Notes under the pieces: model-generated
The model's input: only the letters and a program-made list of their open reading frames with translations
Told to the model about the DNA's origin: nothing
The model's database searches: none
Assembly: GCA_030272585.1 (NCBI GenBank)
Contig: BSYQ01000002.1
Coordinates: 3,720,001-3,784,000 of the forward strand
Origin: Bryopsis sp. KO-2023
Lineage: Eukaryota > Chlorophyta > Ulvophyceae > Bryopsidales > Bryopsidaceae
DNA: 64,000 bases
Direction of reading: 5' to 3'
In this document: piece after piece, positions 34,193-47,620 of the stretch
Numbering within the stretch: position 1 is the stretch's first letter
How the letters are laid out: each line of letters starts with the position of its first letter
Program-made: the position numbers and the translations under genes

Positions 34193-34264
34193 GCTCGCAC
34201 CCGGGATCGAACCGGGGACCTTCTGCGTGTAAAGCAGACGTGATAACCACTACACCATGCGAAC
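34193..34264 (-). tRNA. tRNA-Val (anticodon UAC)
   Basis: 72 nt folding into a standard cloverleaf. The acceptor GTTCGCA pairs with TGCGAGC (one U-G). The anticodon stem TCTGC/GCAGA encloses the loop TTTACAC with anticodon TAC. The T stem CCCGG/CCGGG encloses TTCGATC. A and B boxes fit Pol III promoters (TGGTGTAGTGGTTATC and GGTTCGATCCC). No CCA is encoded, as usual for nuclear tRNAs. A T5 run about 24-28 nt downstream on the minus strand (34165-34169) can terminate Pol III. No intron. Confidence 0.95.
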
Positions 34265-34399
34265 TGTGGAACCTCCCCGTCAAAACCAATTATTCGTATT
34301 GTTTTGAACATTTTTTTGAAAAGTTACGTCTGGCATGAGTGACTGACTCTGCGCAACCCTGGGCGCATCGCGCGCCCGCCCATGGAGTGTCAATTTGTC

Positions 34400-37300
34400 G
34401 CCATGGGGAAAATTCTGGTTTTCTGTTCAGACGTTCTTTTGAACACCCTGCTTTTTTTTTTTTATAAAGCGTGAACGTAGCGCCGTCCTGAAACGAAAAC
34501 GAAACCTCGTTTGACTTCCTGTTTTTTTTTCCTTCCCTTTCTGTTTTCTAGGGTAATTTTTTTTTCTTAAATTCCGTCGGAAAAAACAAAGGAGCGGACC
34601 TTACAGCGGCGCAAAAGGGCAGGGGTTCAGAAAAGAGAAGAAGCCGGCGGAAAAAAGGTATATCGAACGGCCGTCGCTAAAGAAAAACAAAAAGAGATCT
34701 CTGCGTGAGTTTTTTTCCCCCCATCTGTCTTCCTCACTTTTTTTAAATTGTCGATTTTTGCTTTTTTGCTTTCCTTTCTGTTCGTTTTTTTTTTTTCACT
34801 GCGCGCACGCCGTCGGAAAAAAAAAAACAGAACGGCTCCGTCGAAAATAGGGTGTGGAATCCCCCCCCCCCGCCCGTCCCTCCCTCTTTTTTTTTTTTTT
34901 CATTTTCGTTTTTTTTTTTGAGATGCAGTGCAGTGGGTTTTCCACCAAAAAAACAAGGGGAGAAAAAAGATACAGATATATGAAAAAGAGTTCTTTTTTT
35001 TGCTTTTTTTTTTCCTTTCAGCAGTGAGCTCCTGATGAAGGTCTTCTGGTTATATATATATATATATAAAATGTCAAGGGCGAAAGAGTGAGGTACAAAA
35101 AGAGTGAGAAAAAAAACAGTGAAAAATGTGTAAGAAGAACAATTTTTTCTTTATTTTTTGGTTTGGCAGTGGTTTTTCTTTCTCTCCCTATTTTTCCAGA
35201 AATGAAAAAATAAAAACTCTATGGGAAATATGTATATTTTAAACGGAATATATATATATATATATATATAAAACAGATACATCCTGATTTAGAAAAAAAA
35301 TTAATGATTTATAATAAAACGAAAAAAAAGAGAGAGAGAGATATAGAGATTTTTCTTTTTCTTTTTTCCTATTTCTTTTTGTCTTCTTTTTTATTCTGGG
35401 AAAAAAAAAGTAAGTTGTGGTTTCTTCTTCTTCTTTCTTTCTTTTCTTCTTACTTTTTTTCTTGGAAAAAAAAATAGGCTGTGTTTTTTTTTCTCTTTTT
35501 TTTTTCTTCTTCTTTCCCTCCTGGGGAAAAAAGAAAATCCATTAAAAAAAAAAGAAAATGCATTGAAAAAAGAAAAGAAATAAAAGGAATTCCCCCAAAC
35601 AGTATATTTCTGAATCCCCGGCCTCCCCCCCCCCCCCACCCCTCTTTATTTATTCATTTTTTGGAATTCATATTGATCAAAGTTTTTCCAGCATATCTCA
35701 AAAAACCTGGAATTTTTTTGTCTTTTTAACCCGATATTGATTAGAAATAATTCCAGCATATTTTTTAAGGAAGCTAGACTTTTTTTATTTTTTTTTTTAT
35801 TTTAAACAGGGCATCGAATACCCTGCCAGTTATTTTTTTTCTTCTTTTTTTTTCCCTTCCGTTTTATTTCCATCCGCAGTTTTTTTTTTAATTTCTGAAG
35901 TTAAAATTCACAGGAGGAAAATTAAAAAAATAAAATAAAAAGGAACACGGGAAAAAAAGACCCGGAAGCGAATTTTCGACCATAAAATTTGAACAAAACT
36001 TTGGTCTTCCAAAATAAATAGCATGGATGCTTAATTTTTATTTTATTTTCTTTTTGAGGGGGGGCAGAGTAGAGGCTTGATGGCGCTTTTTTTTTTTTTC
36101 GGCCTCATAAAAAATCAGCAACCTATCGAAAAATGGATTAACATTCGAACATTAACAGTAACATTGACTTTTTTTTGATATATTGATTCACTATATCCTT
36201 TTTTTTTTTTTTTAATGCAGAATTAAACAGTTGTGATCCAGGAATGGGAGACCAGCCAAAAATGAAGCTGACAAATCAACTGATGTTTTATATTCTTTTT
36301 TTTTGAGCAGATTTTACCATTAGTCAGAATCCTGAAGGCAAATCGACGAGACGACAGAGCACCTCGAGAAAACTACAGTCTGAACAGTAACTTTTAGGTA
36401 TTGCTGATTGGTATTGTGGAGTTGCATTTCCAGAAAAAATGAGAAAAAAAAAAGATTCTGAAATATATAACTGGCAGAAATTGTTTGAGCTGGAAAAAAA
36501 AAAAAAAGATTCTATTGTGAATCAATAGTACGAGGTTTTTACGAAGTTTTTTTTTTTTTTTTGTTTGAGCGAAAAGGAATTCAAAAGAGGTTTTTTTTTT
36601 CAACTTTTGTTTTTCTTAGGATGCAGGTACATGCTTTGGTTTCAGTTTTCAGTTTCAAATCCATCCCCTCCTCCCCCCCCAAAAAAGAAATAATAAATAA
36701 AATAATAAATGATAAATAAAATAAGAATTCATCACATTAAATTAAAAGCTGACCCATTATTCCACATGTTGAAAGTTTTTTCAGGAGATTTGTTTTTTTT
36801 TTTTCTTTCACAAAAAAAATACTAGATATATGGATGTCAGACCAGCAACCTTGACGATCCACCACCACCACCACCGCCACCTCAAAAAATTCTCAAGGGT
36901 TCCGAATCCTAATCCAAAAGAGGGACGGAAATTCAAAAATGCAATTGCGAATGTATGAATGAATGGATCGGAAGCGAGGTCGACAACATCCTGAAATATA
37001 AAAAGGTAAAATAAGAGAGAATTAACTCAAAAGGAACAAGACTTGCATTTCCCAGAAATCCCCTGCCCTGCCCCCCCCCCCCCCCCAAAAAAAAAAAAGT
37101 AAGTTTTTCATTTTTGCATTCCATCCTTCCCCCATCTCCTCCCGACTCTTTTTTTCTTTTCTTTTTCCCGACCCCCTTTTTTTTTGTTTCTCCCTTTCCT
37201 TCTTTTTAACTTTTTTCCAAGGTGAATTCTCATCTGGTCTATTTTTTGAAAGCTTGCCTAAGGGTGTCAAATCGTACGAATCCACGGGAAAAAAAAAAAA

Positions 37301-38130
37301 AAAACGGTAGGGATTCGGATTCAGAAATGCAAGGTGATGCTCACGGTAACTGGATACGTACCCGATTTTTGTTTTTCGAACATGCATCTTAAATTCACAT
37401 ACTGAGCTGAAAAATCTATTTTTTAAATCACACGCTGAGCTGGAAAATCTATTTTTAAATTCACGTACTGAGCTGAAAAATCTATTTTTAAATCACATAC
37501 TGAGCTGAAAAATCTATTTGTGAAATCACATACTGAGCTGAAAAAATCTATTTTTAAATTCACATCCTGACCTGGCTGTTGCTTTTTTTTCTCTTCCAGG
37601 CTTTTCTGCCCCTCGTGTTAGAAATAAAACAACATCGATCGCTCAAGAGGTGTTTCTTAAATAAATAATTATTATTCTTAAGTCATATTTTTATTTTTGG
37701 CTAGAGCCAATGTTTTTTTTTTTTTGTTTCTTCCAGGATCTTTGGAGAATCTGAAAAAGCAATTTCCACTAAAGCAAGAAAAACAACAAAGCCAAAAACC
37801 ATGAAAAAAAAAAAGAAGAGGAGACAAGGAGGAGCATCGCAATTGACAGGTGATAAAACATTTATTAATATTAAAAATGAAAAGGAAAAAATTAAATGAA
37901 AAAAAATCATCTGATGATCCTCCAACATCGAAAAAAAAGCAGGTTGGTTTTTTTCCAATTTTTTTTCAATATTTCAAGCCGGCGTAGTAGGAGTAAAAAG
38001 AGGGGGCCGTCGGTAATCGACAATAGCAATCGACAATAGCAATCGACGCAATCCCCCCCCCCCAAAAAAAAAAAATTCTTCTAATATCTAATTATTTTCG
38101 GGGGGGGGGGGGGTTAGTACGGAAGGATAT
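34400..38130. repeat. Simple-sequence domain right of the gene island
   Basis: Poly-A/T, poly-C and poly-G tracts, (TA)n near 35053-35068 and 35250-35270, and CTTCTT/TTTTCC runs. A short tandem array near 37390-37570 repeats TCACATACTGAGCTGAAAAA about five times (unit ~40 bp). No coding region supported. It mirrors the block at 15.0-18.7 kb. Confidence 0.8.
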
Positions 38131-40531
38131 GCCATCTATTTATGTATCGACAAAAATTAATGCTCATTGAAAGTCGGTTTGCAACTGAACCGATAGGAAA
38201 ATCGTTTTCTCAAGCAAACTCGGGTGCGAGTTTTTAAACCCTATCCATCACCACCATAACTATTGCCACCCTTGGCTTACTAATTGCTTGGCTAAAAATA
38301 GGATCTTTTTTCTTTTGTTTTCATTTAATACTCTCGGTGGTGGTGGTAGTGGTAGTGGTTTGGAGTGTAATGCCATTCCTTTTTAAATATCAACTCTTGC
38401 GAGCATGCCATTGTAACAAAATAACCAACAAACATTCAAATGAGCATATGAAAAAGCATATCGGTTGAAAAAATGTCTTGCGTAAGGCGAAAAGACTTCC
38501 CGAGTGTAACCCTTCTCACGAACACGTGTCGCGAATATATATATATATATCTAAGACATCCTATGGTTACTCATCAAATATTTTATAAAAAGAAGTAAAG
38601 TACGTTATCAAAACCTTGATCTTACAAATCCTAAGTTGGTCAATTCTCTTAGGAGGATCGAGCCACACAGAGCACGTGTCACATGTTGCTTCCAAACGTC
38701 TAATCTTTTGTATCTCGTGAGATAATCCACTGATCGAGCAAACTTTATTTCTTGCATTTTGATATCTGGTCGTCCTTTTCCTACAGAACAAAACTTTTCG
38801 AGCATACAATAGATACACTTTAGTCGTCATCTTAACAACTCTTCGCTTGTTAATAAACACTTGTCTCAATTTTACATGAATTGTACTACTCTAGACGTCT
38901 TCCTACTTTCGGGCCAGCTTGCCCTCTTGTATCACTATGCTTCCGTGTTCACAAACCATGTCCGAATATCTCATAATGGCAAAGGTCGATTCCCATCGAC
39001 AAATCCTACCACTCGTTGAAGTCATGTCGGTTATAATATGATGTCGGGAAGTATTCAAGAAAACTATTACAACCACTGTATAGCTATGGCCAACTCCACC
39101 CTTGTGTCACTGTCATACACTCCCCCGTCTCGTCGCATCGCGTGTAATACATGGATTGATGTTGTTTGGGTTAGTGCTTGTGCATTGACCTCTTTCTAAT
39201 TGCGACCTGGGTTTTTTGTTGAAGCGAAAGTTTTGATATCGTACCTTTTATGAAATGGACCTCTTTTTCTTTAATGTATTATCATCATATCTCCGAGATC
39301 CGGAATGGTCGTGTTTTTATTCTTAAATGGTTTCTGTCAATCCATCCGTCGCAAATGCTCCCGCGAGATTGGTGCTTTCAATGCGATATAAGAGTAATGT
39401 CACGATAGTTCATTCGAGGGAGTTGCATGCATCTAGGCTCTTTCTTTTTATCGAATCGACCTCCATAGCTCAACCCAACCACTTGTCTGTCCGAGGTAAC
39501 AGACTCTCACTAATAAATCGAGCAGGATCTTCAATGGCTCGCACTACTGAACAGGTTCCCGGTGAAGGAGAAGAAACAAGTTAGAAAAGAAGTTCCTCCT
39601 TGATTGAGAGTACTTTCTGAAGAACAAACTTGTATTCCTCGGGCGGGAGATGTTGCGTTCGCTGAAACTCCGCCCCCTCAATATTGGCTTCGTCGACCCA
39701 TCTGTGTGTTTTCGTAAAGTAACGGGCACGTTATTGACTGGTGACCCTTGTGACCTCCCAAGTGCTATCTAAAAAAAAACAAAAAAAAACGAGCCAATGT
39801 TTTTTCCAAGTACCGCTTTGTCTTGGGGGTTGTAGAAATGCAACAATAATAGACCCCTAGTATACATGCTTGGAATTTACGCAAATGCGTCATTAGCGTT
39901 TTTAAAGATCCTGATCAACGGCACAATGTTTTTGTGCGCTTATATTGAATAAGGAAAAGTTAACGCGCCCACCACTTTAAAGAGACACCTCTTTAGCACA
40001 CTTCCGAAGTTGGATGGGGTGCACCAACGTTTTTTGCTAATTTCCTGAACACCACGTCTATGTGCTCCAAAATATGAAATGTTCAAAAGTCATTATCTCT
40101 CCAGAAATAAATACTCTCCCTGTGGAAGCTACTTAACGAATATTCGATATCAAATAATTCAAGAAGTTCGACGTTCATTTGAGCATGATCTAAACCACGA
40201 GAACAAGATTACGTCTAGTTTGAGGGGAATTTTTACTTCCACATTCTCCTCTTGTCAAAACCCTGGCTTGGTTTAAAGCACCCTCGCAATATGTTATCCA
40301 ACGTTTATATTCTGTGTTATCATCACCGACACACCCGGTGCTAAAATTAATCGTTGGACTAAATGTTAATTAACGTTTTTCTCCTTTAACGATGTCTTCT
40401 TGAGTGGATTTGTAACATTTTGCCCGAAATGTATTGAGACTTCCGAGGAGCATTCTCGTCGATTTGTCAATACATGACCTTTTATCGGAGATATTGTGCT
40501 TAATTCAAAATTTGTTCGTTACTAATTTAAC
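38131..40531. other. Gene-free stretch, AT-rich
   Basis: No frame with a domain and no RNA gene found. The composition changes here from homopolymer-rich to ordinary AT-rich DNA. Confidence 0.5.
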
Positions 40532-40768
40532 TAATTTACTAACAGTGTAGGGTTGCAACACATTTGTGCAGAGATGAACGTATGCCAACCTAGATGCACA
40601 ACATCATAAAAGAAAGACTCCTTGTTGCGTCCGCCCCTACATCTCTATTCTTTCCCCTCTTTAACCGAGTATTCAAATTCAGGGTTTCCCTCAATGGATT
40701 TGATAGGCACTAGAGGTTCTGAGTGTCTCCAACTCTTCGAATAAAAGTTCGTGCAAGCTCCTTGTAAG
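40532..40768 (-). repeat. Dispersed repeat family R1, copy 2
   Basis: Inverted relative to the copy at 5731-5967. The similarity runs over the whole interval and extends into the translated frame ending VKEGKE. Roughly 35 kb separates the copies. Confidence 0.6.
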
Positions 40769-41530
40769 TGAGTCGAAAAGACATGAAACGAAAAGTCAAC
40801 GAGAGCGTATGCATCAAGCAAAAACAAAAAGGAGAAAACAAGCACCTCTAGTAACATCTAGTATTATAGTCGTAACGGGCTTCGTATTTTATGGAGAACA
40901 GCGGTTGATTGTCCCCTTGACCAAATATCTTTCAAGTGAAAACATTTGTGTTGTCATTCCCCGGAGCTATATAGAAAATTCATGTTGCAACCGTCCACCC
41001 CTTTTGACTTTGACCTTCCCAACCTCAAGTGATGTTTCCAAGCTATATCCGGGTTGGTCATTTGGATCAACACCATCCACTCCCTAAGATGTCTTGTCTT
41101 CCTCATCTACATCGATATTTGTATATCATGCGGTGGATCAAGAAAAAACTTATTGATTTAAGATATAAATTGGAATAGTTCTGATCAAAGAAACACCTTA
41201 CACCATATGACAGTGGTGATAATTATCTTTCGCTATAACTGAGGTTGCTTTAGTATATCCTCCATCCTCTCAAATTGAATCCCGCGCGCAATTTGTGGTG
41301 GCGACAACGAAATAACGGTCAATAGAGAAGTTGTTTTTGAGAAACCTTAAACTTTTGCTCTACGTGGCATTTCAACAAAATATGCGGGCAGGGTGATCGT
41401 GGGTGGTGATGGCCTGCCTGTGTTTTTCTTTTTTTCGACTTTCTTTCCAACCAAAACGATCCGAAATCTGAACTCTACCGCCGCTATATTCGATATTAGC
41501 AAAGAATCTATGTCGAGTGCTTATTGTTGG

Positions 41531-41663
41531 CGTAAAAAAATGTAATGTTTGCGTGTCTTTGGATCGAGCGTAAAATATCGCGGCCTTGTGTGATAAATCT
41601 TTGTCCTTATCAGTATCACGTGATATTACCACGAAAGAAGGAATCCCAACCAACAACCACCCC
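41531..41663 (-). repeat. Dispersed repeat family R2, copy 2
   Basis: Inverted counterpart of 7928-8065. In this copy the R1 repeat (40532-40768) follows about 0.8 kb downstream on the same strand. This suggests a deleted relative of the element at 7.9-9.3 kb, which also ends in an R1-like RLAYV tract. Confidence 0.55.
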
Positions 41664-41719
41664 ATCCAAAATTTGTCCCTATAAAAAAAACCCTTAGGTG
41701 TGGCTTTACAGTGCCTCAA

Positions 41720-44285
41720 TGACGTCGATTGACTACCTGATTACAACTTGAAAAAGACTATTTTTCTTAAACTGATGTTCCTTTGGGACTGCGATGAAGG
41801 ATTCGCTTTGGGAGCCAACTATGCAAGTTCTCAACCAATTTATATATTTTTCCTATTTACCGCAAGAAATTGCCACCCACAACATAGATCCTTTACTTCC
41901 ACTCGTGCTCAAATATAATCGAACAACTCCATAAGGGGCCCATCGTTTCCTCCCTCGTTACGGATTAATCCTAGACGTCGATAATCATTTTATATCTGAA
42001 ATGAAAAGATATACCCTCTTTCCAAATGTGCGAAGTGTATTTAATGTTCTATCTTCATCACGATCCTGTGCGTGATTCAAAAATGTTCTTCAACCAAGAG
42101 AACGTAAGGCCTTCTAGGGGTGGACAGAGCGTATGACATCATCTGAAAGGGTTGCACACACACTATTTTGCCTGGTATTGTTACAAGCGCTACAGATATC
42201 CCTGCCAGAAAAAAGCTTGTCCTCGTTCAAAATGTGGATCAAATATGATTGAATCCATAATACCTTTGATCACGATGGTCCCACATTCCAAATCTTTTTT
42301 CGCTTTACCTTTTTTCCTTGGAAAAAGAAAAATGTCTCCAAGAAACTTTGAATCGATTGGAACCATCGAAACACGAAAATCCCTTTCCAATAATATCGAT
42401 TGAACCTTCTTCCTTTGGTATATAGAAAGATACTTGCTCATCTATCTGATGACGCCATCGTATAACCTTTTATATATTTCTAGCATACAAAGGCAGAAAT
42501 ATTCATGAGTAAAGTTTACTTCTTTTTGGCTACAATTGTTGTAGTGCTATAAATCTGTTCCCTCTCGACCCCCAACAAAACTAAGAAAAACAAAAAACCC
42601 AAGAGAAAGTAGACATAAACCCAAGGCCAAACCCACACCCGATGGTAAACAAAAAAACAAGCCCAAACCGAGCCCACGGTTGTAATACAAACATGGTCGC
42701 TGAAAAGACAAAACCGGTCGCACAGCTAGGGGTGGTCGTCCTCGGTGGTCTCCCTGTCATCGTAATTCCACAGGGCGGCATCAACATTGGCGGCATCATC
42801 AACAATATCGCCAGGCAAAAGGACGTTAGGATCTTCCAAGGGCGGCTATTCAGGCTGCTCCGCGCACTTTCTCAAGCACATCCTCTTCCCCACGTCCGAC
42901 TGACTTCGTGTCATCTTTTTCCTAGGAAGCTTCCTCTTTTTGATTTTAGCCCCCCGCGACGCTCCTTCCCCTTTCTCCCGCCGAATCTGATGGACCCTTT
43001 AACTCTGCCTGGGGCGTCGCAGAGTGCTTAGACTACAACGTCGGATCATACTCTGGTTGGGGCTAGGACGTTGGTGCGACAATCGTTGTCACTGTCTCCA
43101 AAAAAGCCAAATGGGTGGCCCCCGTGGCATCTGAAATCAAAATCGCACACAAAATCAAACAAGTAACATTATAAATAAACGAAGTCGTGCACACACACAC
43201 ACAACAGTCGCATCCACAAATACCAAAGACGTAAACAATTGAACCAGACCATCAACTAGGCAGAACAAATCTGTTATCCAAGTACGTCCGAAACTCAACC
43301 CCCCCCTCTCAATGGTGTTATCAATCCAACGGATTGCAGAGTAGCAATTTGCTATTTGCTGAGCTCGGAAAACAATGTTGCATATGCGTCTAAATCAACC
43401 CTCAATATCTTGAAAACATATCGAAATTTTATTACATATCACCCCACTTTCCAGACCGGAATTTTAATAACCCCTCCTCTCCCCTTTTCGAAACATTATA
43501 GCCTTACATTCGTTGATTGTTGGCTGTCCGGGTATGTATGTTACGAATATCCCATTAACGAGTCGTTAATTCGTTAATTATCAATCGTGAGGCGTTAATA
43601 ACGCCCTCGCCAAGTACGTCGCCTTCCACAAACTTACGAGGTGTGGGTATGATAAGCACTTGCAATTTTTTTCTTTTTCTGACACAAAAAACATAATGAC
43701 GGGGACTTCTTCACTATATATACGTTTCTTACTTCACATTGCAAAATGTTTTGGACCTTTACATGCCATTGCGCGAAAGCTCGACAAACTGCGCATTGTT
43801 TGTTCGAAAAACATGATCAGCTCTATTGTAACAACTCGCAAATCGGATAGTGGAAATTGATGACCTTCAGCATTTGCTAGCTCGACCGAGTTTCCCCACG
43901 ACTATGCTGAACTTGTTAGGTCTATTTGAAAATATCCTAACCATTTTGTCTCACCATAAGCCTTTGTCGCTCCATAAATAGATGCTACCCATATATCAGC
44001 TCCCTTGCTTTTGTCCCGATCGTAAGATTTTTGATGCTTTTGCAACCAACTTGATGAATCATTATGATCGGCCGTAATCAAAACGACAAAAAAAAAACAA
44101 AAAACATCGGCTTCGCCTGGTCGATTAGGTCCCTTTCCCCGGTCCAGGCCTCTTCCTAGCCAGGCAGAACTTCCCGTCATCCAGTCCTACAACGTCCTCC
44201 AACGTTGCAACCATTACACCCTTTCTAGCGCCACCCGCAAAAGGGTCCGGGGACGCCCTAAATCTTTGTTCCCTCGACGACGAAT
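41720..44285. other. Gene-free stretch
   Basis: Overlapping frames on both strands at 42580-43030 have no recognisable domain and no repeat partner. Nothing else supportable. Confidence 0.45.
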
Positions 44286-44522
44286 CTTCTATTTTATCTT
44301 TATTTTATAGATGTCGAAATGACCACGTAAACCTTCCTTTTTTTATCCTTGGATTCGAAAAACTTCTATTCCTCTTATGCCAAACGTGAATATTTATATT
44401 CAAGCGACTCATTAAGCCCATGGGACGTATTCTTTGTACGGGTATTTTCTTGCATGGCATGCAACCTACGTGAAGTGTTTTCTTCTTATTTTGATGTTAT
44501 AAATAGACATCCCAGAATAACC
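44286..44522 (+). repeat. Dispersed repeat family R3, copy 1
   Basis: About 237 bp similar to 51366-51607 in direct orientation. Shared blocks include GGATTCGAAAAACTT, GACTCATTAAGCCCATGGGA, GTGAAGTGTTTTCTTC and a TATAAATAGACATC near the end. The TATA-like block suggests a promoter-bearing transposon end. Confidence 0.65.
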
Positions 44523-44691
44523 TCGCTCACCGAATCCTACTAGATCGTATGCAAAGGCATCAACGTTGACGTTGACGAAAACAATGAAAAGCAAAAATAG
44601 AGGGAATCGCGCAAATCCGCGGCGTTGGTCTTCATTGAACATTAACCAAGCGTTCTAACCCATACCTCTTCCTCGATGGAATGATGTTGGA

Positions 44692-45455
44692 TCAGCCAAC
44701 ATCGTTTTGGACCCCGTATGGTACAATGTTATGCACTAGGTGGCATAAACACCATACCCAATTCCATGCCCAACAACCATCAAAGGCTTTTTTAACATTA
44801 GCCCCACAGTCTGTTGTGACTGTGGGGCATGGGGCGATCATGCCGAGCCCTGCCACCATGACACGGGTGATTAAGGCTATGTTTTCGGCGGTTGCTCCTT
44901 CTCCTTCCAGGCCCACCGTGGCCAAGACCCTTCGCTCAAGGACCCACCCATTTGCAGCCCCCTCAATCCCTCCATCCTTCTTTTCTATCACCCATTGCCC
45001 AATTAGCGTTGTAAACTCTTTTTGGGCCCGGCTGCTCCACAAATCACAGGTGTAGAAGGGCTGAGCTACTGACTAATCCTCCAGCCCACTAAACTTCTCC
45101 ACGGCGGTGTTATACAGGTTTTGGATTTCCATGTTTAGTGCCTTCCGGTCGAAATCGGGGATTTGGGGTCAAGGCATTTGCAAAAAGCTCTAAAGCCGGG
45201 TGATCCCACCAGGCCTAGAGGTAAACAATCCCTAGTGATGAACTTTGCCGTATATGTGACGCACCTTTTGTATGCACGGCTGCCTAGTTCCCAGGGTTGA
45301 TGAATCAAAAACCCGGTGATCCCTTCACCAACTTGTGTCTTAGGTGGTAGGTGTGACATGTCACATGGCTCCCTCTTGCTTTCCGCATCTTGGATCCACT
45401 TCTCCAGCTCGTACATGTCGGGGTAAACCAAAGTGTTATCGGTTCTATAGCCCAC
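44692..45455 (-). pseudogene. hAT-superfamily transposase relic
   Basis: On the minus strand from 45455 the frame encodes FITRDCLPLGLVGSPGFRAF and LDPKSPI, matching the hAT region with conserved D.LP....GFR..L. A one-base shift near 45139 and an in-frame stop near 45083 break the frame. After that, YTCDLWSSR, IGQWVIEKKDG, TDCGANVKKAFDG and WVWCLCHLVHNIV match the RNase H-like hAT core (DxWTS, TDNGANM, CxAHxLN). The C-terminal dimerisation domain is missing. Inactive. It could represent the family that once mobilised the nearby 8-bp-TSD MITE. Confidence 0.75.
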
Positions 45456-45459
45456 TAAG

Positions 45460-47243
45460 GTCTCATTTCTCCCTCATCTTTATAACGCATGTCGCCTTTT
45501 TCGAAAGTTAACTTTCTCTTATGTTACTTTTCGGAGCTTAAAAAAAACAACTATCGAATAATGTTCTAATAATTTATCAAACCTCAAATTTAGCTATTCT
45601 GAACAGTGAATGCACGTCCCAGGAAACTTTCACAACAGACAACCGAGGTTTAAGGTTTAAAATGCGCACTTATCTAAATTGTTTCATTGAGGCATTTTGG
45701 GAATTTTTTTCTCCGGCTATAAAATCCAGGGCCATTTGAATCTGATGTAGGTGGGCAAAATCCCATTCTTGATATACGACCGACTCCATTCTTTCACTTG
45801 CTCCATTAAAATCCCGTTGTTCGAACCGTAACTTACTTCTAAACTGCACGACTTATTACTCAACCCACATATCGTCCTAAGTGAGATTCAGCCAAGCATT
45901 CCTCTTCCTCGATAGAATGGTATTGGATGAAAACTAGAGCCACGACGTTTGAGGATTTTACCCCATGTAGATAATTTTTTACCCATAAGTAGCGCTACAA
46001 TAAGTCATGCGAAGAATCATTGAGCAATGGTAAAAGAAAATTAATTTTGAGAAGAAAATCGAGCATCTTGGAATATACCTACGTGGTCAGATTCAACGAT
46101 TGTGTTTGAATCAAGACTTAAAAATCCACTTCGTTTCTTTCTTCTGAAAAGCCTAACTTATCGAGCGCAAGGTACACTAGGATCACACACACACTTACTC
46201 TATTGATTATAGACTTTCAGGATAGCCTAGGGGCCTTTGGGTTTAACACAAAACGGAAGTACTAGAAGGCCTCGCTCTTGCCCAACGACAACAGAAGACC
46301 TTTGATGCCCACCCCCAATGCTGCCCTTGCTATTTTACTCCAAGCTACGCTTCTTAGATGGAAGGTGTTTGGGTTTCTCGCATTATAAGGATCGACTTGC
46401 TTCCGAAACAGGAAGGTGACGGCAAGGTGTGGAACACAACACACCACATATGCATCAACATCACGCATATTAACAACAACAATATCATCGTATGCATTAA
46501 CATCAACATCACCAAACACCATGGAGGTGAGGAATGATACCTTGTCATCACATATATTGCAAATCACCTAGGAAAAGCAACAAGGACATTGCACATCCAG
46601 CTTCATCACCAAGGAAAAGGTGGACTTAACATATTGTATAACTAGTATATAAAATAGTCGCACAAGAGTTTCCAGACATTTGTTGACTCACCTTAACTAC
46701 CTTACGCCCACCCTGCTCCGTGACTTGTGAAACCTATGGTTCTTGCATCCAACGACGATATCGCTAACAATTCTTTGATATTATCTAAAAAAAAAGGAGG
46801 CTCTTGCTTATCATCCATGAGCCATGTGACGTCCTATCGATATCTTTGCTATGATCAGTTTTTTCAAATGTTTACATGATTCCCTTAAAATCCAACTGAT
46901 TTATCACATCCTCCCCTCATTCCTGCTTGAAGGCCTTGTGAAAGTTGTAGCACGCCACCCTCTCCAAAAACCCCTAGATCCCCCTATGCTCCGGCGCCCT
47001 GGCCTTTGTTGGCCGCTCCGTGGACTCCTGACATCTTTACCCAGCTCCCTCGCCTCCCTCTCATCAAACTCCAACAATGCGAGGTCCTCAAAAGACGTTA
47101 GCTTCTTTGACGCTATGGTTTGCGCTTGGAAGGGGTTCGCTTAAGTGTGTTCAACATTGAAATGCTTCCGTCATAGGCGTCGTTTACCAAGTAGATCCGC
47201 TCCTGGCACTTTATGTTTGCGCAGAAGTCATATGGCGACAGAG
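45460..47243. other. Gene-free stretch
   Basis: No gene recognised. A short block with CCTCTTCCTCGATAGAATGG at about 45899-45930 is a direct repeat of one at 44666-44690 next to the hAT relic. Confidence 0.45.
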
Positions 47244-47251
47244 CCCCCCAG

Positions 47252-47620
47252 CAGACATGGGCTGAGACCCCTGTGCACAGGACAGGACAGAACAGACTGT
47301 CTGTGCTGTGCACAGGGTCAGACCTGTGCTGCACAGGTGCACAGACCTGTACAGCACAGCACAGACAGGGTCTGTGCAACATCTGTGCAGTTTCTGTGCA
47401 GTTCTGTGCAGATTCTGTGCAGATCTGTGCTGTGCTGTGCAGGTCTGCTCACCTGTGCAGCACAGGTCTGACCCTGTGCACAGCACAGACAGTCTGTGCT
47501 GTTCTGGCCTGTGCAATTCCGCTGCACAGGACAGGACAGCACAGGGTGCACAGAACCTGCACAGAACCCTGTCCTGTGCGGTGCACAGGACAGGGGTCTG
47601 TCCTGTGCAGCCCATGACTG
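47252..47620. mobile_element. hAT-type foldback MITE, copy 2 (intact, 8-bp TSD)
   Basis: A 369-bp non-autonomous element. The ends CAGACATGGGCTG and CAGCCCATGACTG form 13-bp inverted repeats with one mismatch. The flanks are a perfect 8-bp duplication, CCCCCCAG, at 47244-47251 and 47621-47628, the size made by hAT transposases. Inside, 47292-47339 is the exact reverse complement of 47450-47497 (48 bp), so the element folds into a long hairpin. Frames on both strands are by-products of the palindrome. A decayed hAT transposase lies about 2 kb away at 44.7-45.5 kb. Confidence 0.85.

Noticed and set aside
37390-37570. Regular short repeats that might suggest a CRISPR array
   Set aside because: Units are adjacent degenerate tandem repeats without unique spacers, in a eukaryotic context.
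42581-43031. Overlapping frames on both strands of 74 and 129 codons
   Set aside because: No domain, no partner copy, and neither strand favoured.
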